Shown here: positions 17,663 through 26,261 of the stretch, piece after piece | Position numbering within the stretch: the stretch's first letter is position 1 | Layout: each line of letters opens with the position of its first letter | NCBI RefSeq assembly: GCF_000429825.1 | Contig: NZ_AUCP01000001.1 | Coordinates: 186,001-250,000 of the forward strand | Length of the DNA stretch: 64,000 nucleotides | Direction of reading: 5' to 3' | Source of the DNA: Cohnella thermotolerans DSM 17683 | Lineage (GTDB): Bacteria; Bacillota; Bacilli; Paenibacillales; Paenibacillaceae | The notes under the pieces: model-generated | What the model was told of the DNA's origin: nothing | Database searches by the model: none | What the model saw: the letters and a program-made list of their open reading frames with translations, nothing else | Program-made: the position numbers and the translations under genes

Positions 17663-17721
17663 CTTTCCGTTTTTCCTGAATTTTCATGCAAAAGCCGCGA
17701 ATTTGTTAAAGAAATATTAAG

Positions 17722-17765
17722 AAAAAAAGAATCTCCCTGGCCGCTTCAAGCGTTCAGGGAGATTC
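17722..17765 (-). terminator. Terminator of ylbF-ylbG
   Basis: An 11-bp stem GAATCTCCCTG/CAGGGAGATTC with a 15-nt loop is followed on the minus strand by TTTTTTTC, 26 bp after the ylbG stop. Confidence 0.93.
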
Positions 17766-17790
17766 GTTCGGTCAGGCGCTCCGCCTCGGC

Positions 17791-18114
17791 TCACAGTCCG
17801 TAAAAGCGCGTCTTGTCCGGCACGTTGCGGTCGTACTCGGTCTTGATCTCGTTGCGGTAGGACCGCTCGATCTTCTTCACGTAAGGAAGCCGCTGCAAAT
17901 TCCGCATCGTCTCCTCGGAGACGTCCGAGTCGACGTACAGAACCGCGTAGTGCATTTTGCGGGACAAATAGTGCAGCGTCCCGTACTTGTCCAGACCGCG
18001 GGCAGCCTTCCAATCGCTGTACCAGACGATGAAGCCCGTCCGCTCGCCGAATTTGCGGGCAAGGCCGTTCGCTTGCTCCGCGGAACCGTTCGGCGTAGGC
18101 GTATGTTCCGTCAT
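17791..18114 (-). CDS. ylbG: YlbG family protein (DUF2129)
   Basis: A 107-aa cytoplasmic protein whose core is RTGFIVWYSDWKAARGLDKYGTLHYLSRKMHYAVLYVD, shared by the YlbG family. In Bacillota it is nearly always next to ylbF, as here: its ATG overlaps the ylbF stop (ATGA), with GGAGGAGG upstream. Function is not established. The N-terminal 20 residues are polar and probably disordered. Adjacency to ylbF suggests a role near the Ric/Y-complex that controls mRNA processing, but this is association only. Confidence 0.9.
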   Translation of the reverse strand: MTEHTPTPNGSAEQANGLARKFGERTGFIVWYSDWKAARGLDKYGTLHYLSRKMHYAVLYVDSDVSEETMRNLQRLPYVKKIERSYRNEIKTEYDRNVPDKTRFYGL

Positions 18115-18602
18115 CCGCAACCTCCTCCGCCGCAAGAGCAGCTTCCTCCGCTGCCGCAGCCCTTCGGATTCGGATCGTTGTCCGGCACCTTGATGCTGCT
18201 GGACACCGCTCGGGCGATCAGCAGCGATACTTCGTGCAGCAGGAGGTCGACGGCTTGCTCGGCTTCCTTGAATTGCTTGACCGGCTCGATGGCGGCCAGC
18301 CGGGCCTCCATCTCGTACACCCGGTCCAACGCTTCGTTGTAATCCGGATGGAACCGGCCGAATCTTTCGCATTCGGCGAACCTTTCCTTGGCTTTGGCGA
18401 AGTCCCGAACCAAGGCGTGGACCGTGGCGTCGCGTCCGACCCGGTCCTTGTAATAAACGTATTCCGCGGCCAGCGCGGATTGCTTGATCATTTCTCCCAG
18501 CTCGTAGGCGAGGGACATGAGAGACGCAAAGTCGGCGGCTTCTCCTTCCCTTGCGATCCCTGGCGCCTCGGCGGCGGGGAAGTGCTCGGTCAATCCGATC
18601 AA
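18111..18602 (-). CDS. ylbF: YlbF (RicF) family regulator
   Basis: The protein has the helical YlbF/YmcA domain, with ERFGRFHPDYNEALDRV matching the family core, and a Cys-rich tail (CGSGGSCSCGGGGCG) like that of Bacillus subtilis YlbF. There YlbF, YmcA and YaaT form an Fe-S-containing complex that works with RNase Y in mRNA maturation and sporulation or competence control. The start is uncertain. I chose TTG 18602 (163 aa), with AGGTGG 10 bases upstream; the frame stays open to ATG 18647, and ATG 18521 would shorten the first helix. The gene overlaps ylbG by 4 bp. Confidence 0.88.
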   Translation of the reverse strand: MIGLTEHFPAAEAPGIAREGEAADFASLMSLAYELGEMIKQSALAAEYVYYKDRVGRDATVHALVRDFAKAKERFAECERFGRFHPDYNEALDRVYEMEARLAAIEPVKQFKEAEQAVDLLLHEVSLLIARAVSSSIKVPDNDPNPKGCGSGGSCSCGGGGCG

Positions 18603-18669
18603 CGGGATCACCCCACCTTTTCGGCTTGTAGTGCTCCCCATTATCATACCATAAACGGAAGCCTAGCGG

Positions 18670-20676
18670 TCAACGATTTGTCCGGGACGCGCCCGCGGGC
18701 TCGAGCGGAAGCTCGATCATCAGCTCATCCAGATTGTCGGCGGACAATTCGAGCGCGCGGTCCGCCGCCGTTTCTCCGTCTTCGAAGCCTCGCCGGCGTC
18801 CGGCGACCTTCCACCCGCCCTCGTCGGAGGTCAGCGTCTCCGGAACGAAGGCGAACCAGCGGTCGCCCTGTTTCACTTTCAGGCCGGTGCGCCAAGCGAT
18901 GGCGCGCTCCACCAGCTCCCGGCGGGTGGAGACGTGATACCTCCCCGGCCGCTGCACCCAGGCCGCCGGAACGGCGTCCAGTCCGGGGAACAGGTCTTCG
19001 CGGCCGGGAATCGATTCGTCCGGCTCGTAGAGCGACAAAGCCGGCCCGCGCCGTATCCAGCCGGGATCGGTCGTACCGGGGGCGGGCGGGTTCTTCGAAC
19101 GTTTGCCGGGCGCGCTTCCGTTCGGGGAAGAGGCAGCCGACGGCGAAGGCGCTGTCTCTACGGCGGGCGGATAGCCGAGCTCGTTCAGCCGGCGCGTCAG
19201 CTCCTTCACCCCGTCGGGCTTGACCGCGAAGGCGCGGCTGCCGAGCCGCTCCAGCAGCAAGCCCTCGGCTTGCGCATCCCGGGCGATCCGGTCGGCCAGC
19301 TCCTCGTTCTCGACCCGAAGCAGCTTCGCGTCGGAGATCGACAATTTGCCGATGCGGCCGAACCAGTCCTCCAGCGTCCGGCGGGCCGGCTCGGCAAGCG
19401 GCATGCCCGACGCTCGCTCCAGCCACGCCGCCACATCGGCGAAGCCGAAGCCGGCTTCGCCGGCCCGAACGCACGACGCCCGGGTCAGCCGGTAGATCGA
19501 CACGACGTCGCACGCCATCCGGTCGGCGATGCGCTCGAGCTTCCAGCGCGCGCCGAAGCTCGTCTCGGGCGGCACGATCACCTCCAGATCCGGCTGGACG
19601 AAGAAGGCGCCGCCCTCCGATGCGATCGGACCGAACGCGGGCTCGTCCGAACGGAAGCTCTGCGGGGCCGGATCGATCCTCCAGCGGAAAGCCGTCTCGT
19701 CCCCGTACATGCCGAGCTCCATCCAACCGAACGATGCCATCAGCTTCAGCCATTTTCCGAGCGCTTCCCGTTCTTCCGCCCCCGGTTCCCGGAGCGCCTC
19801 CCTCTTAAGGTACCACCTGCCCGGCTTCAGCCCGCGAAGCGCGGTCGCAGCCCAGTGCAGCCCGGCCTCCTGCCCGCCGTAGCGGGCCGTGGCGAGGTCG
19901 AGCAGCGCGGCGTCCGCGTCGCAGAGGGGCTTGTCCGCCCATACGCCGTCCAATTCGTCCTTCGCCGCGATGCCTCCCGAATCCCGAACAAGCCGTCCCG
20001 CACACAGGCCGATGTCGAGCGCCAAGGCGACGTTGGCGGGAACCGGCTGTCCGCCTTCGCCCAGAATGCCCGAATCGGCGATTTCTTCGGCCGTCAACCG
20101 CATGCCGCTCGCCAGCTTCTGCACATGCGCCTTGTGGGGGGCTCCTTTGGCCGTGAGCGGAAAGCCGCGCCGCCGAATGTCCGCCCAAACTTGCAGCAGC
20201 TCCAGCGACAGAGGAAGCCGGGCCGGCGAACGAACTTCCACGGCGCCCTCGCGCTCTTCGGGGAGCGGTTCCGCGGTTGGCGGACAAAGCGTCAACTGCC
20301 ATACGCCGACCATGTCGGTCGGGACGTACAGCAGCCGGTTGCCCCACGCTTTGCGAACGGCGAACAGGATGCCGTCCCGCCGCAGGCGGGCGAGGCCCAC
20401 GCGAATTTCCGCCCCCGTCAAATCCGTTGCCCGCGCCAGGCGGGCTTCCGCGGCTTCTTCCCCGAACGGAAGGCCCGCGAACGTCCGGATCAGTCCCTCC
20501 AGAAGCGCCTGGGAAGCCGCGTCGGCAGCTGCTGCCCACCGCCGGGCCCATTCGGCGCCGCCGACGGCCGACTCCAGCGGCTCCCCTTCCTTCAGCCTGG
20601 CCTGAATGGCGGGATGGGCCAGCAGCTTGGCCCGCAGCTTCTCCGGCAGTCGGGACAGCGTCTCCGACAGGTTCAT
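18670..20676 (-). CDS. XPB/Ssl2-like helicase-associated partner protein
   Basis: A 668-aa protein that overlaps the XPB helicase gene by 4 bp (ATGA). It lacks Walker A or DEAD-box motifs. The middle part (about residues 350-500, with FFVQPDLEVIVPPETSF) resembles the helicase-associated winged-helix domain often annotated XPB/Ssl2-like (Helicase_C_3). The N-terminal part (1-140) looks like winged helices, and a Pro/Ser/Ala-rich linker spans about 515-560. By position it is the obligate partner of the downstream-overlapping helicase, perhaps as Bax1 is for archaeal XPB, but I see no nuclease motif. The function is inferred from pairing. Confidence 0.8.
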   Translation of the reverse strand: MNLSETLSRLPEKLRAKLLAHPAIQARLKEGEPLESAVGGAEWARRWAAAADAASQALLEGLIRTFAGLPFGEEAAEARLARATDLTGAEIRVGLARLRRDGILFAVRKAWGNRLLYVPTDMVGVWQLTLCPPTAEPLPEEREGAVEVRSPARLPLSLELLQVWADIRRRGFPLTAKGAPHKAHVQKLASGMRLTAEEIADSGILGEGGQPVPANVALALDIGLCAGRLVRDSGGIAAKDELDGVWADKPLCDADAALLDLATARYGGQEAGLHWAATALRGLKPGRWYLKREALREPGAEEREALGKWLKLMASFGWMELGMYGDETAFRWRIDPAPQSFRSDEPAFGPIASEGGAFFVQPDLEVIVPPETSFGARWKLERIADRMACDVVSIYRLTRASCVRAGEAGFGFADVAAWLERASGMPLAEPARRTLEDWFGRIGKLSISDAKLLRVENEELADRIARDAQAEGLLLERLGSRAFAVKPDGVKELTRRLNELGYPPAVETAPSPSAASSPNGSAPGKRSKNPPAPGTTDPGWIRRGPALSLYEPDESIPGREDLFPGLDAVPAAWVQRPGRYHVSTRRELVERAIAWRTGLKVKQGDRWFAFVPETLTSDEGGWKVAGRRRGFEDGETAADRALELSADNLDELMIELPLEPAGASRTNR

Positions 20677-22400
20677 GTCCGAGCCTCCTTCGGCGCAGGC
20701 GTCGGCGATGAGGAGGGCGCTTCGGGAACGAACCGGTCCACCTCGTAGCGATAGCCTTGCTCCAGAAGAAATTGCTGCCTTTTGCGGGCGAATTCGACCT
20801 CGTCGGTCCCCTCGCTGACGAGCGAGTAGAAATAAACGTCCGCTCCGTTCGACTTGGGCCGGAGAATGCGTCCCAGCCGCTGGGCTTCCTCCTGCCGCGA
20901 TCCGTAGCTGCCCGAGATTTGGATGGCGACGGAGGCGTCCGGAAGATCGACGGCGAAATTGGCCACTTTGGAGACGGCGAGCGCGTTCAATTCCCCGCGG
21001 TTAAAGCGGTCGAACAGCCGCTCGCGCTCCGACTGCGGCATGCTGCCCGTAATGACGGGAAGACCGAGCCGGTCCGAGACGAAGCGCAGCTGGTCGAGGT
21101 ATTGCCCGATAATCAGCGTCTGCCGTTCGGGATGAAGGGAGAGCAGCCGGCGGAGCGCGTCGAGCTTGAGCGGATTTTCTCCGGCGATCCGATGGCGTGC
21201 GCGCTTCGGCGCGGCCTGGTAAAGCGGAGCGGTCTCCTCGTCGAGCGGAACCCGGACTTCGCGGCAGGTCGGCTTCGCGATCCAGCCTTCCCGCTCGAGA
21301 CTTTTCCAGGCGGCGTCGTACCGCTTCGGGCCGATCAGGGCGAAGACGTCGCCTTCCCGTCCGTCTTCCCGCACGAGCGTCGCCGTCAGGCCGAGACGCC
21401 GCGTCGCCTGCAGATCGGCCGTCATCCGGAAGACGGGAGCGGGAAGCAGATGAACCTCGTCGTAGATGATCAATCCCCAATTCCGGTCCACGAACAGCTT
21501 CCAATGCGGAAACCCGCCGTCTTTGGTTTGACGGTGCGTCAAAATTTGATACGTCGCCACCGTGACCGGCCGAACTTCCTTGCGCTCGCCCGCGTAGACG
21601 CCGACGTCCCGTTCCCGGAGCGTCGTATTCCGGAGCAGCTCGCGAATCCATTGCGACACCGATGTGGCGTTGGGCGTCAGAATCAGCGTTTCGCACCGAA
21701 GCCTCGCGAGCGCGCCCATGCCCACCCACGTTTTGCCCGCGCCGCACGGGAGCACGACGACGCCGCTTCCGCTCTCGCGGCGGCCGCCGGCCGCCGGGGC
21801 GAACGCCTCCACCGCCTCCGCCTGGTAATCCCGAAGCGCGACCGTTCGCCCGTCTTCGGTCGTCCGCCGCAGCTCGACGTCCAGCGCTTCCCCTGCCCGG
21901 TACCCGGCTTCGTCCACGATCGGGTATCCCCGGGCGATCAGCTCCCGCTTGATCCAGCCGCGGGCTTCCGGGCGGATCGGGACGCTGTCGCAGGCGGGAG
22001 GCCCGAGCAGGCAAGCGTCAACACCCGGGTAGGACAGCGCCTCGCGCAGCAGCCCGGGATCTTCCGAACGCAGCACGAGCTCGTCCTCCCGGACGAGGCG
22101 CAATTTGCCGTACCGGCCCATGAGGCTGCGAATTTCCGCTTCCAGCAAAGCCGGCAAGCCGTACCGGGCCAGATCGCGGAGGTTCGCGACGACTTCTTCC
22201 GCCGTCCAGCCGGAAGCGGCGGCGTTCCACAGCGTCACCGGCGTGATCCGGTACGTATGCCACTCGCCCGGACGCTTGCGCAGCTCCGCCACGTCCCGGA
22301 GGATGTCGCGAGCTTCCGCGTACCGGGGATGCGACTCGCTGAGCAGCAACGTGCCGTCGGATTGGGCCACGAGAGGCCGCGACTGATTGGATGGCATCAT
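20673..22400 (-). CDS. XPB-type superfamily 2 DNA helicase
   Basis: A 575-aa helicase. It has a damage-recognition-like N-terminal half, Walker A PCGAGKT at residues 218-224, DEVH at 314-317, the XPB-specific RED motif (Arg344-Glu345-Asp346) after LGLTATL, and motif VI QEEAQRLGRILRPK near 525. Eukaryotic XPB opens DNA in TFIIH. Bacterial and archaeal XPB are thought to act in DNA repair. Start ATG 22400 with AAAGGGGATG about 12 bases upstream; ATG 22397 is equally possible. The partner gene follows with a 4-bp overlap, so the two products are probably made in equal amounts. Confidence 0.93.
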   Translation of the reverse strand: MMPSNQSRPLVAQSDGTLLLSESHPRYAEARDILRDVAELRKRPGEWHTYRITPVTLWNAAASGWTAEEVVANLRDLARYGLPALLEAEIRSLMGRYGKLRLVREDELVLRSEDPGLLREALSYPGVDACLLGPPACDSVPIRPEARGWIKRELIARGYPIVDEAGYRAGEALDVELRRTTEDGRTVALRDYQAEAVEAFAPAAGGRRESGSGVVVLPCGAGKTWVGMGALARLRCETLILTPNATSVSQWIRELLRNTTLRERDVGVYAGERKEVRPVTVATYQILTHRQTKDGGFPHWKLFVDRNWGLIIYDEVHLLPAPVFRMTADLQATRRLGLTATLVREDGREGDVFALIGPKRYDAAWKSLEREGWIAKPTCREVRVPLDEETAPLYQAAPKRARHRIAGENPLKLDALRRLLSLHPERQTLIIGQYLDQLRFVSDRLGLPVITGSMPQSERERLFDRFNRGELNALAVSKVANFAVDLPDASVAIQISGSYGSRQEEAQRLGRILRPKSNGADVYFYSLVSEGTDEVEFARKRQQFLLEQGYRYEVDRFVPEAPSSSPTPAPKEART

Positions 22401-22476
22401 GGAACAACTTCATCCCCTTTCTGTCCCCATGATGTCCAAATCCGGGCAGATTCAGCCGCGTTATCGCCTCGTCCAT

Positions 22477-22511
22477 AGCAAAAACGCCTTCGCGTCCTTG
22501 ACCGGCGAAGA
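22477..22511 (-). repeat. 34-nt terminator-like repeat, copy 2
   Basis: Near-identical to 12716-12750. On the minus strand it has CTTCGC, an 11-nt loop, GCGAAG, then GCGTTTTTGCT; here the outer bases AACG/CGTT also pair, giving a longer stem. It lies between the CBS-gene terminator and the XPB start, about 77 bp upstream of the helicase ATG. Confidence 0.6.
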
Positions 22512-22576
22512 CGTTCTGCGGAGACGATTCGGACAGGCATAAACGCGAAGCTTATCTGCGCTGAACCGTCCAAATG

Positions 22577-22608
22577 AAAAGCGGAGCCGCCCCGACGAGC
22601 CGCTCCGC
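22577..22608 (-). terminator. Terminator of the CBS-domain gene
   Basis: A stem GCGGAGC/GCTCCGC with an 18-nt GC-rich loop that can pair further, followed by TTTTC on the minus strand, 8 bp past the stop. Confidence 0.75.
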
Positions 22609-22615
22609 CTTCTTC

Positions 22616-23056
22616 TCAATGCGTATAGCTTGGTTCCCGATGCTCCTGCTCGGAGATGCCGCTCAGCGCTTCTCCCGCTTCGTTCACGAAAATTTCTCTC
22701 ATCGCCAGGTCCCCGATCGAGATGACGCCCAGCAGCTCGCCGCCTTCCACGACGGGAAGCCTGCGGATTTGGCGGGAAGCCATGATCGAGCCGGCTTCGT
22801 CGACGGACAGGTTGGGCGAGATCGTCTCCACTTCCTTCGTCAGAACCGTCATGACCGATTCCGAGCCCGGGTGCTTCTCCGCGTAGCCCCGGACCACGAG
22901 GTCGCGGTCGGTGACGACGCCGATCAGCTTTTTGCCGTCGACGACGGGAAGAAACCCGATGTCGTGCTTCTTCATCAAGACGGCGCATTCGTAAATATTG
23001 TCTTGCGGCGTGACGGTCACGCAGTCCTTGCTCATGATGTCGGACACTTTGCGCAT
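22616..23056 (-). CDS. CBS-domain protein (two CBS repeats)
   Basis: A 146-aa protein made of a CBS pair: first repeat about residues 8-60 (IGFLPVVDGKKLIGVVTDRDL), second about 72-125 (IRRLPVVEGGELLGVISIGDL). Such stand-alone pairs bind adenine nucleotides and act as energy sensors. It resembles Bacillus subtilis YhcV or YlbB in size and lacks the ACT domain of AcuB, so it is not a relocated acuB. ATG 23056 has AAAGGAGGAG upstream. It is monocistronic with its own terminator. Confidence 0.92.
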   Translation of the reverse strand: MRKVSDIMSKDCVTVTPQDNIYECAVLMKKHDIGFLPVVDGKKLIGVVTDRDLVVRGYAEKHPGSESVMTVLTKEVETISPNLSVDEAGSIMASRQIRRLPVVEGGELLGVISIGDLAMREIFVNEAGEALSGISEQEHREPSYTH

Positions 23057-23135
23057 GTTCTGCTCCTCCTTTCGGTTACGCAAACCATAGCGTGACCGAA
23101 AAGAGCGCCTGCCATTCGTAAAAGGGTCCTGCGCC

Positions 23136-23168
23136 GCGCTGTAAGCCGACATCTGCGGGTTGCAGCGC
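23136..23168. repeat. Degraded copy of the interspersed palindrome
   Basis: CTGTAAGCCGACAT followed by a diverged right arm (GGGTTGCAG). The left arm and loop match the copies at 53627 and 53678 exactly. The outer bases GCGCTG/CAGCGC still pair, so a hairpin is kept. It is a single copy with no partner 51 bp away. Confidence 0.55.
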
Positions 23169-23191
23169 CGCCGGCCCTTTGCGCGCTTCCG

Positions 23192-24370
23192 TTACCTTCT
23201 CGTATCTTCGGCGGAATCGTCCGCGATGCCGACGAGAAGCCTGGCGGCCGTCAGCATCGCCCTCTCGTCGATGTCGAACCTCGGATGGTGATGGGGCGCG
23301 CTCGTCCCGTCTTCCCGGCCCGCTCCGACGAAGAAGAAGCATCCCGGACGCTCGCGCAAGTAATAGGAGAAGTCTTCTCCCGCCATGATCGGATCGCAGC
23401 GGCGCGCTTCGCCGGGCTCGAGCAGCTCCGAGGCGACTTTGAAAAAACGCTCCACTTCCGCCGCGTCGTTGACGACCGGAGGATAACCTTCGAAATAGGT
23501 CATCCGGGCTTCGGTGCCGTGCATGGCGCCGATATGCCGGGCCACCTCTTCAAGCCTCTGGCGAACAAGAGCCCGCGCCTCGGGCGTGAACGTGCGCACC
23601 GTGCCCTCCACCTGGCAGCGGTCCGCAATGACGTTCCTCGCGCCGCCCGCGCTGAGCCGGCCGACGGACACGACCGCCGATTCCAGCGGATCGACGTTGC
23701 GGGACACGATCGTCTGCAGCGCCACGACGAGATGCGCCCCCGCGACGATCGCATCCGCGCTCTGATGCGGCAGGCCGCCATGGCCCCCGCGCCCGAGAAT
23801 CTCCGCTTCGAACTCGTCAGGCGACGCCATAAGCGGGCCCGGACGGGTCGCGACCACGCCGTAAGGAAAAGGCGACCACAGATGAACGCCGTACACCGCG
23901 TCCACGCCTTCCAGCGCCCCCGCCGCGATCATCCCGACCGCGCCGCCGGGAAGCACCTCTTCGGCCGGCTGGAACAGAAAGACCCGCGTTCCGGCCGTTT
24001 CTTCCCGATGCAGGCTGTAATACCGGGCGACGGCAAGCAGCTCGGCCGTATGGCCGTCGTGCCCGCAGGCGTGCATGACGCCCGGAACGGTCGACGCGTA
24101 TTCGCACGTCTTCTCGTCCTGAATCGGCAGCGCATCGATATCGGCGCGCAAGGCGATCGTCCGTCCCGGACGGCCGCCTCTGAGACGGGCAACGATCCCC
24201 GTCCCCGCCACTCCCCGGGTCACTTCGAGCCCCCAGGCCTCCAGCTTCTCCGCGATCCAGGACGACGTCTTGAATTCCTGGAAGCTCAGCTCCGGATGAC
24301 GGTGCAAATATCGGCGCCATTCGACCATCTCGCCGTACAGCGACCGCAGCGTCTCTTCTCTTATCGGCAT
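23192..24370 (-). CDS. M20 family amidohydrolase (N-acyl amino acid/hippurate hydrolase type)
   Basis: A 392-aa zinc hydrolase of the M20D/hippurate hydrolase group. Metal motifs visible are HRHPELSFQE (residues 23-32), HACGHDGHT near 100, the PAEE Glu pair near 135, GVHLWSPFP, and a C-terminal MAGEDFSYY segment. It probably cleaves acyl groups from N-acyl amino acids in the cytoplasm; the exact substrate is unknown. ATG 24370 has GAGAGGAGAG upstream. It is transcribed alone. Confidence 0.92.
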   Translation of the reverse strand: MPIREETLRSLYGEMVEWRRYLHRHPELSFQEFKTSSWIAEKLEAWGLEVTRGVAGTGIVARLRGGRPGRTIALRADIDALPIQDEKTCEYASTVPGVMHACGHDGHTAELLAVARYYSLHREETAGTRVFLFQPAEEVLPGGAVGMIAAGALEGVDAVYGVHLWSPFPYGVVATRPGPLMASPDEFEAEILGRGGHGGLPHQSADAIVAGAHLVVALQTIVSRNVDPLESAVVSVGRLSAGGARNVIADRCQVEGTVRTFTPEARALVRQRLEEVARHIGAMHGTEARMTYFEGYPPVVNDAAEVERFFKVASELLEPGEARRCDPIMAGEDFSYYLRERPGCFFFVGAGREDGTSAPHHHPRFDIDERAMLTAARLLVGIADDSAEDTRR

Positions 24371-24560
24371 GGCGCCTCTCCTCTCCCTAAATGCGATTTG
24401 CCTTCTATTGTAACAGAAAGCGGCCGTCTTCGTAATCCCGCCCGATGGATCGGCGAACGTTCGCAAATCCCGACGACGGCAGGCTTGCAGAAGCCCGCCA
24501 AACCGTCTATGATGGAGGGTAAACAGAGGCTTGTTTGCATTTTCCAAAGGAGGCACTTTG

Positions 24561-24905
24561 ATGATTCTCGAGAATACGGGACTGAACGGTTTGAAGAGCG
24601 ACCTTGCGCATCTGGACGAATCGGCCGAGAAGCTGGGCTTCGTCCGTTGGCAGTGGGAATATACCCGCGCTACATACGATTTGAAGCTCGAAGACCGCGC
24701 AAGCAACAACGATTATTACCTGCGCATCAGCACGCGCGCCGTTGAGGGCAAGCTGGAGCGTCCCGACGCCGTGCTGCAGATCGAATCCGTTTACATCGGC
24801 CGCGCCACGTTCCCGCACGGCCTGGAATACGAATCGCCGGTTCCGCAGCCGATTCTGAACACGGCTAACCAGCGGCTTCAGGAATTAAAGCAATTGCTGA
24901 GCTGA
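24561..24905 (+). CDS. YugN-like family protein
   Basis: A 114-aa protein matching the YugN-like family (Bacillus subtilis YugN): MILENTGLNGLKSDLAHLDE at the start, then GFVRWQWEYTRATYDLKL. Function is unknown. The ATG has AAAGGAGG 9 bases upstream. ftsW follows after 19 bp, so both may be co-transcribed. Confidence 0.85.
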   Translation: MILENTGLNGLKSDLAHLDESAEKLGFVRWQWEYTRATYDLKLEDRASNNDYYLRISTRAVEGKLERPDAVLQIESVYIGRATFPHGLEYESPVPQPILNTANQRLQELKQLLS

Positions 24906-24924
24906 GAGGCCGGGGGACGAAGAA

Positions 24925-26106
24925 ATGAAGACCCCTGCAGGCGGCGGGCGGGGAACGCCGGATTTCCTGCTGCTTATTCTGACGCTGCTCATGGTCGGAT
25001 TCGGCTTGGTCATGGTATTCAGCGCCAGCTCGAGCATGACCGTCGTATCCAAGAAGTACGGGTACGACGCTTTGTATTTTACGAAGCGACAATTGATGTG
25101 GGCCGGAATCGGAACGTTCATGATGCTTTTCCTCATGAACGTTTCTTACGTGAAGTTCAAGAAATGGTTCGCTCCGTTTCTGTTCGTCTCCATCCTGCTG
25201 CTGATGATCGTGCCGTTCGCATCCTCGGACATTAACGGCGCGCACAGCTGGCTCAGCCTGGGAGGCTTTTCGATCCAGCCGACCGAGTTCGCCAAGATTG
25301 CGGTCATTCTCTACTTGGCCTCCATCATTACGAAGAAGGAGGACAAGTTTCGGGAATTCAAGCGCGGGCTGCTCCCGGTCATGATCGTCATCGGAATCGT
25401 CGCCGGCCTCATTATGCTCCAGCCCGATCTGGGATCCTGCCTCATTCTGGTCATGTGCGCCACGGCGATGATCGTCGCCGGCGGCGCGAACCTGAAGCAT
25501 GTGTTCCTGTCGGCGGGCGTGCTCGCAGGCATCGGCGCCTTGGGTTTGAGCCTTTATTTTTTGACTCATCCGGACTTCGACGGAGGCTATCGTCTCGCCC
25601 GCTTCACCGTTTTTCTGGATCCGTTCTCGGACTCGCAAGGCTACGGCCTTCAACTGCTCCGCTCGCTCGAGGCGTTCGGTCACGGCGGTCTAACCGGCGC
25701 GGGACTCGGGAACAGCGTACAGAAGCTTTTTTACTTGCCGTACGCCTATAACGACTTTATTTTCGCCGTCATAGCCGAGGAGCTCGGCTTTATCGGAACG
25801 AGCCTGTTCCTGCTGTTCTACCTGCTGTTCCTCTGGCGGGCGCTGATCGTCTCGCTTCGCTGTCCCGACATCTTCGGAACGCTGGTCGGCGTCGGCATGG
25901 TGTCGCTGATCGGGCTGCAGGCTCTGATTAATATGGGCGGCGTCAGCGTCGCCATTCCGCTTACGGGCGTTACGCTTCCGTTCATTAGCTACGGCGGGTC
26001 CTCCTTGCTGGCCTTGATGATGGGCATGGGTATCCTGCTCAGCATCTCAAGAGAGTACAACCGGGACGGCCGAGACGTCCGGGAAGCCGCTCAACGGAGA
26101 AGGTAA
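24925..26106 (+). CDS. ftsW: FtsW-type lipid II polymerase (SEDS family)
   Basis: A 393-aa SEDS membrane protein with ten predicted helices. Family features are the MVFSASS segment after the first helix, SIQPTEFAK, the QPDLGS loop, and a C-terminal PFISYGGSS. SEDS proteins polymerise lipid II glycan strands with a class B PBP at the septum or side wall. Among FtsW, RodA and SpoVE I favour FtsW, because ylaN, its neighbour in Bacillus subtilis, is 2 kb away. The start is ATG 24925, with GGGGGACG upstream. A bidirectional terminator follows. Confidence 0.9.
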   Translation: MKTPAGGGRGTPDFLLLILTLLMVGFGLVMVFSASSSMTVVSKKYGYDALYFTKRQLMWAGIGTFMMLFLMNVSYVKFKKWFAPFLFVSILLLMIVPFASSDINGAHSWLSLGGFSIQPTEFAKIAVILYLASIITKKEDKFREFKRGLLPVMIVIGIVAGLIMLQPDLGSCLILVMCATAMIVAGGANLKHVFLSAGVLAGIGALGLSLYFLTHPDFDGGYRLARFTVFLDPFSDSQGYGLQLLRSLEAFGHGGLTGAGLGNSVQKLFYLPYAYNDFIFAVIAEELGFIGTSLFLLFYLLFLWRALIVSLRCPDIFGTLVGVGMVSLIGLQALINMGGVSVAIPLTGVTLPFISYGGSSLLALMMGMGILLSISREYNRDGRDVREAAQRRR

Positions 26107-26148
26107 GACTCTACCTGCAAAGGACCGCTCACCTGCCCAGCCGGATCG

Positions 26149-26193
26149 GCCGCTTAACGGCGAGTCTCCGCAAGCGGGATTCGCATAAGCGGC
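26149..26193. repeat. Long imperfect inverted repeat after ftsW
   Basis: GCCGCTTA at 26149-26156 pairs with TAAGCGGC at 26186-26193, and the interior also folds (cgagtctccgc against gcgggattcg). The result is a roughly 45-nt cruciform, distinct from the palindrome family at 10745, though its CCGCTTA arm is reminiscent. It lies between the ftsW stop and the terminator. Confidence 0.5.
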
Positions 26194-26205
26194 GATTCGA
26201 TATTG

Positions 26206-26250
26206 AAAAAGCGCCTCTATCCGGCCGATAACCGGAAGAGGCGCTTTTTT
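26206..26250. terminator. Bidirectional terminator between ftsW and the Asp23 gene
   Basis: A 9-bp stem AGCGCCTCT/AGAGGCGCT, with an inner CCGG-rich loop, is flanked by AAAAA on the left and TTTTTT on the right. It serves ftsW on the plus strand and the convergent Asp23 gene on the minus strand. Confidence 0.92.
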
Positions 26251-26261
26251 GCTTCTCTCGT

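Noticed and set aside
18670-22400. Long open frames on the plus strand opposite the helicase and its partner
   Set aside because: They are Arg/Pro-rich, lack ribosome sites and domains, and mirror GC-rich codon bias of the real minus-strand genes.
22616-23056. The CBS-domain protein as the missing acuB
   Set aside because: It is only 146 aa with two CBS repeats and no ACT domain, whereas AcuB is about 214 aa with both.
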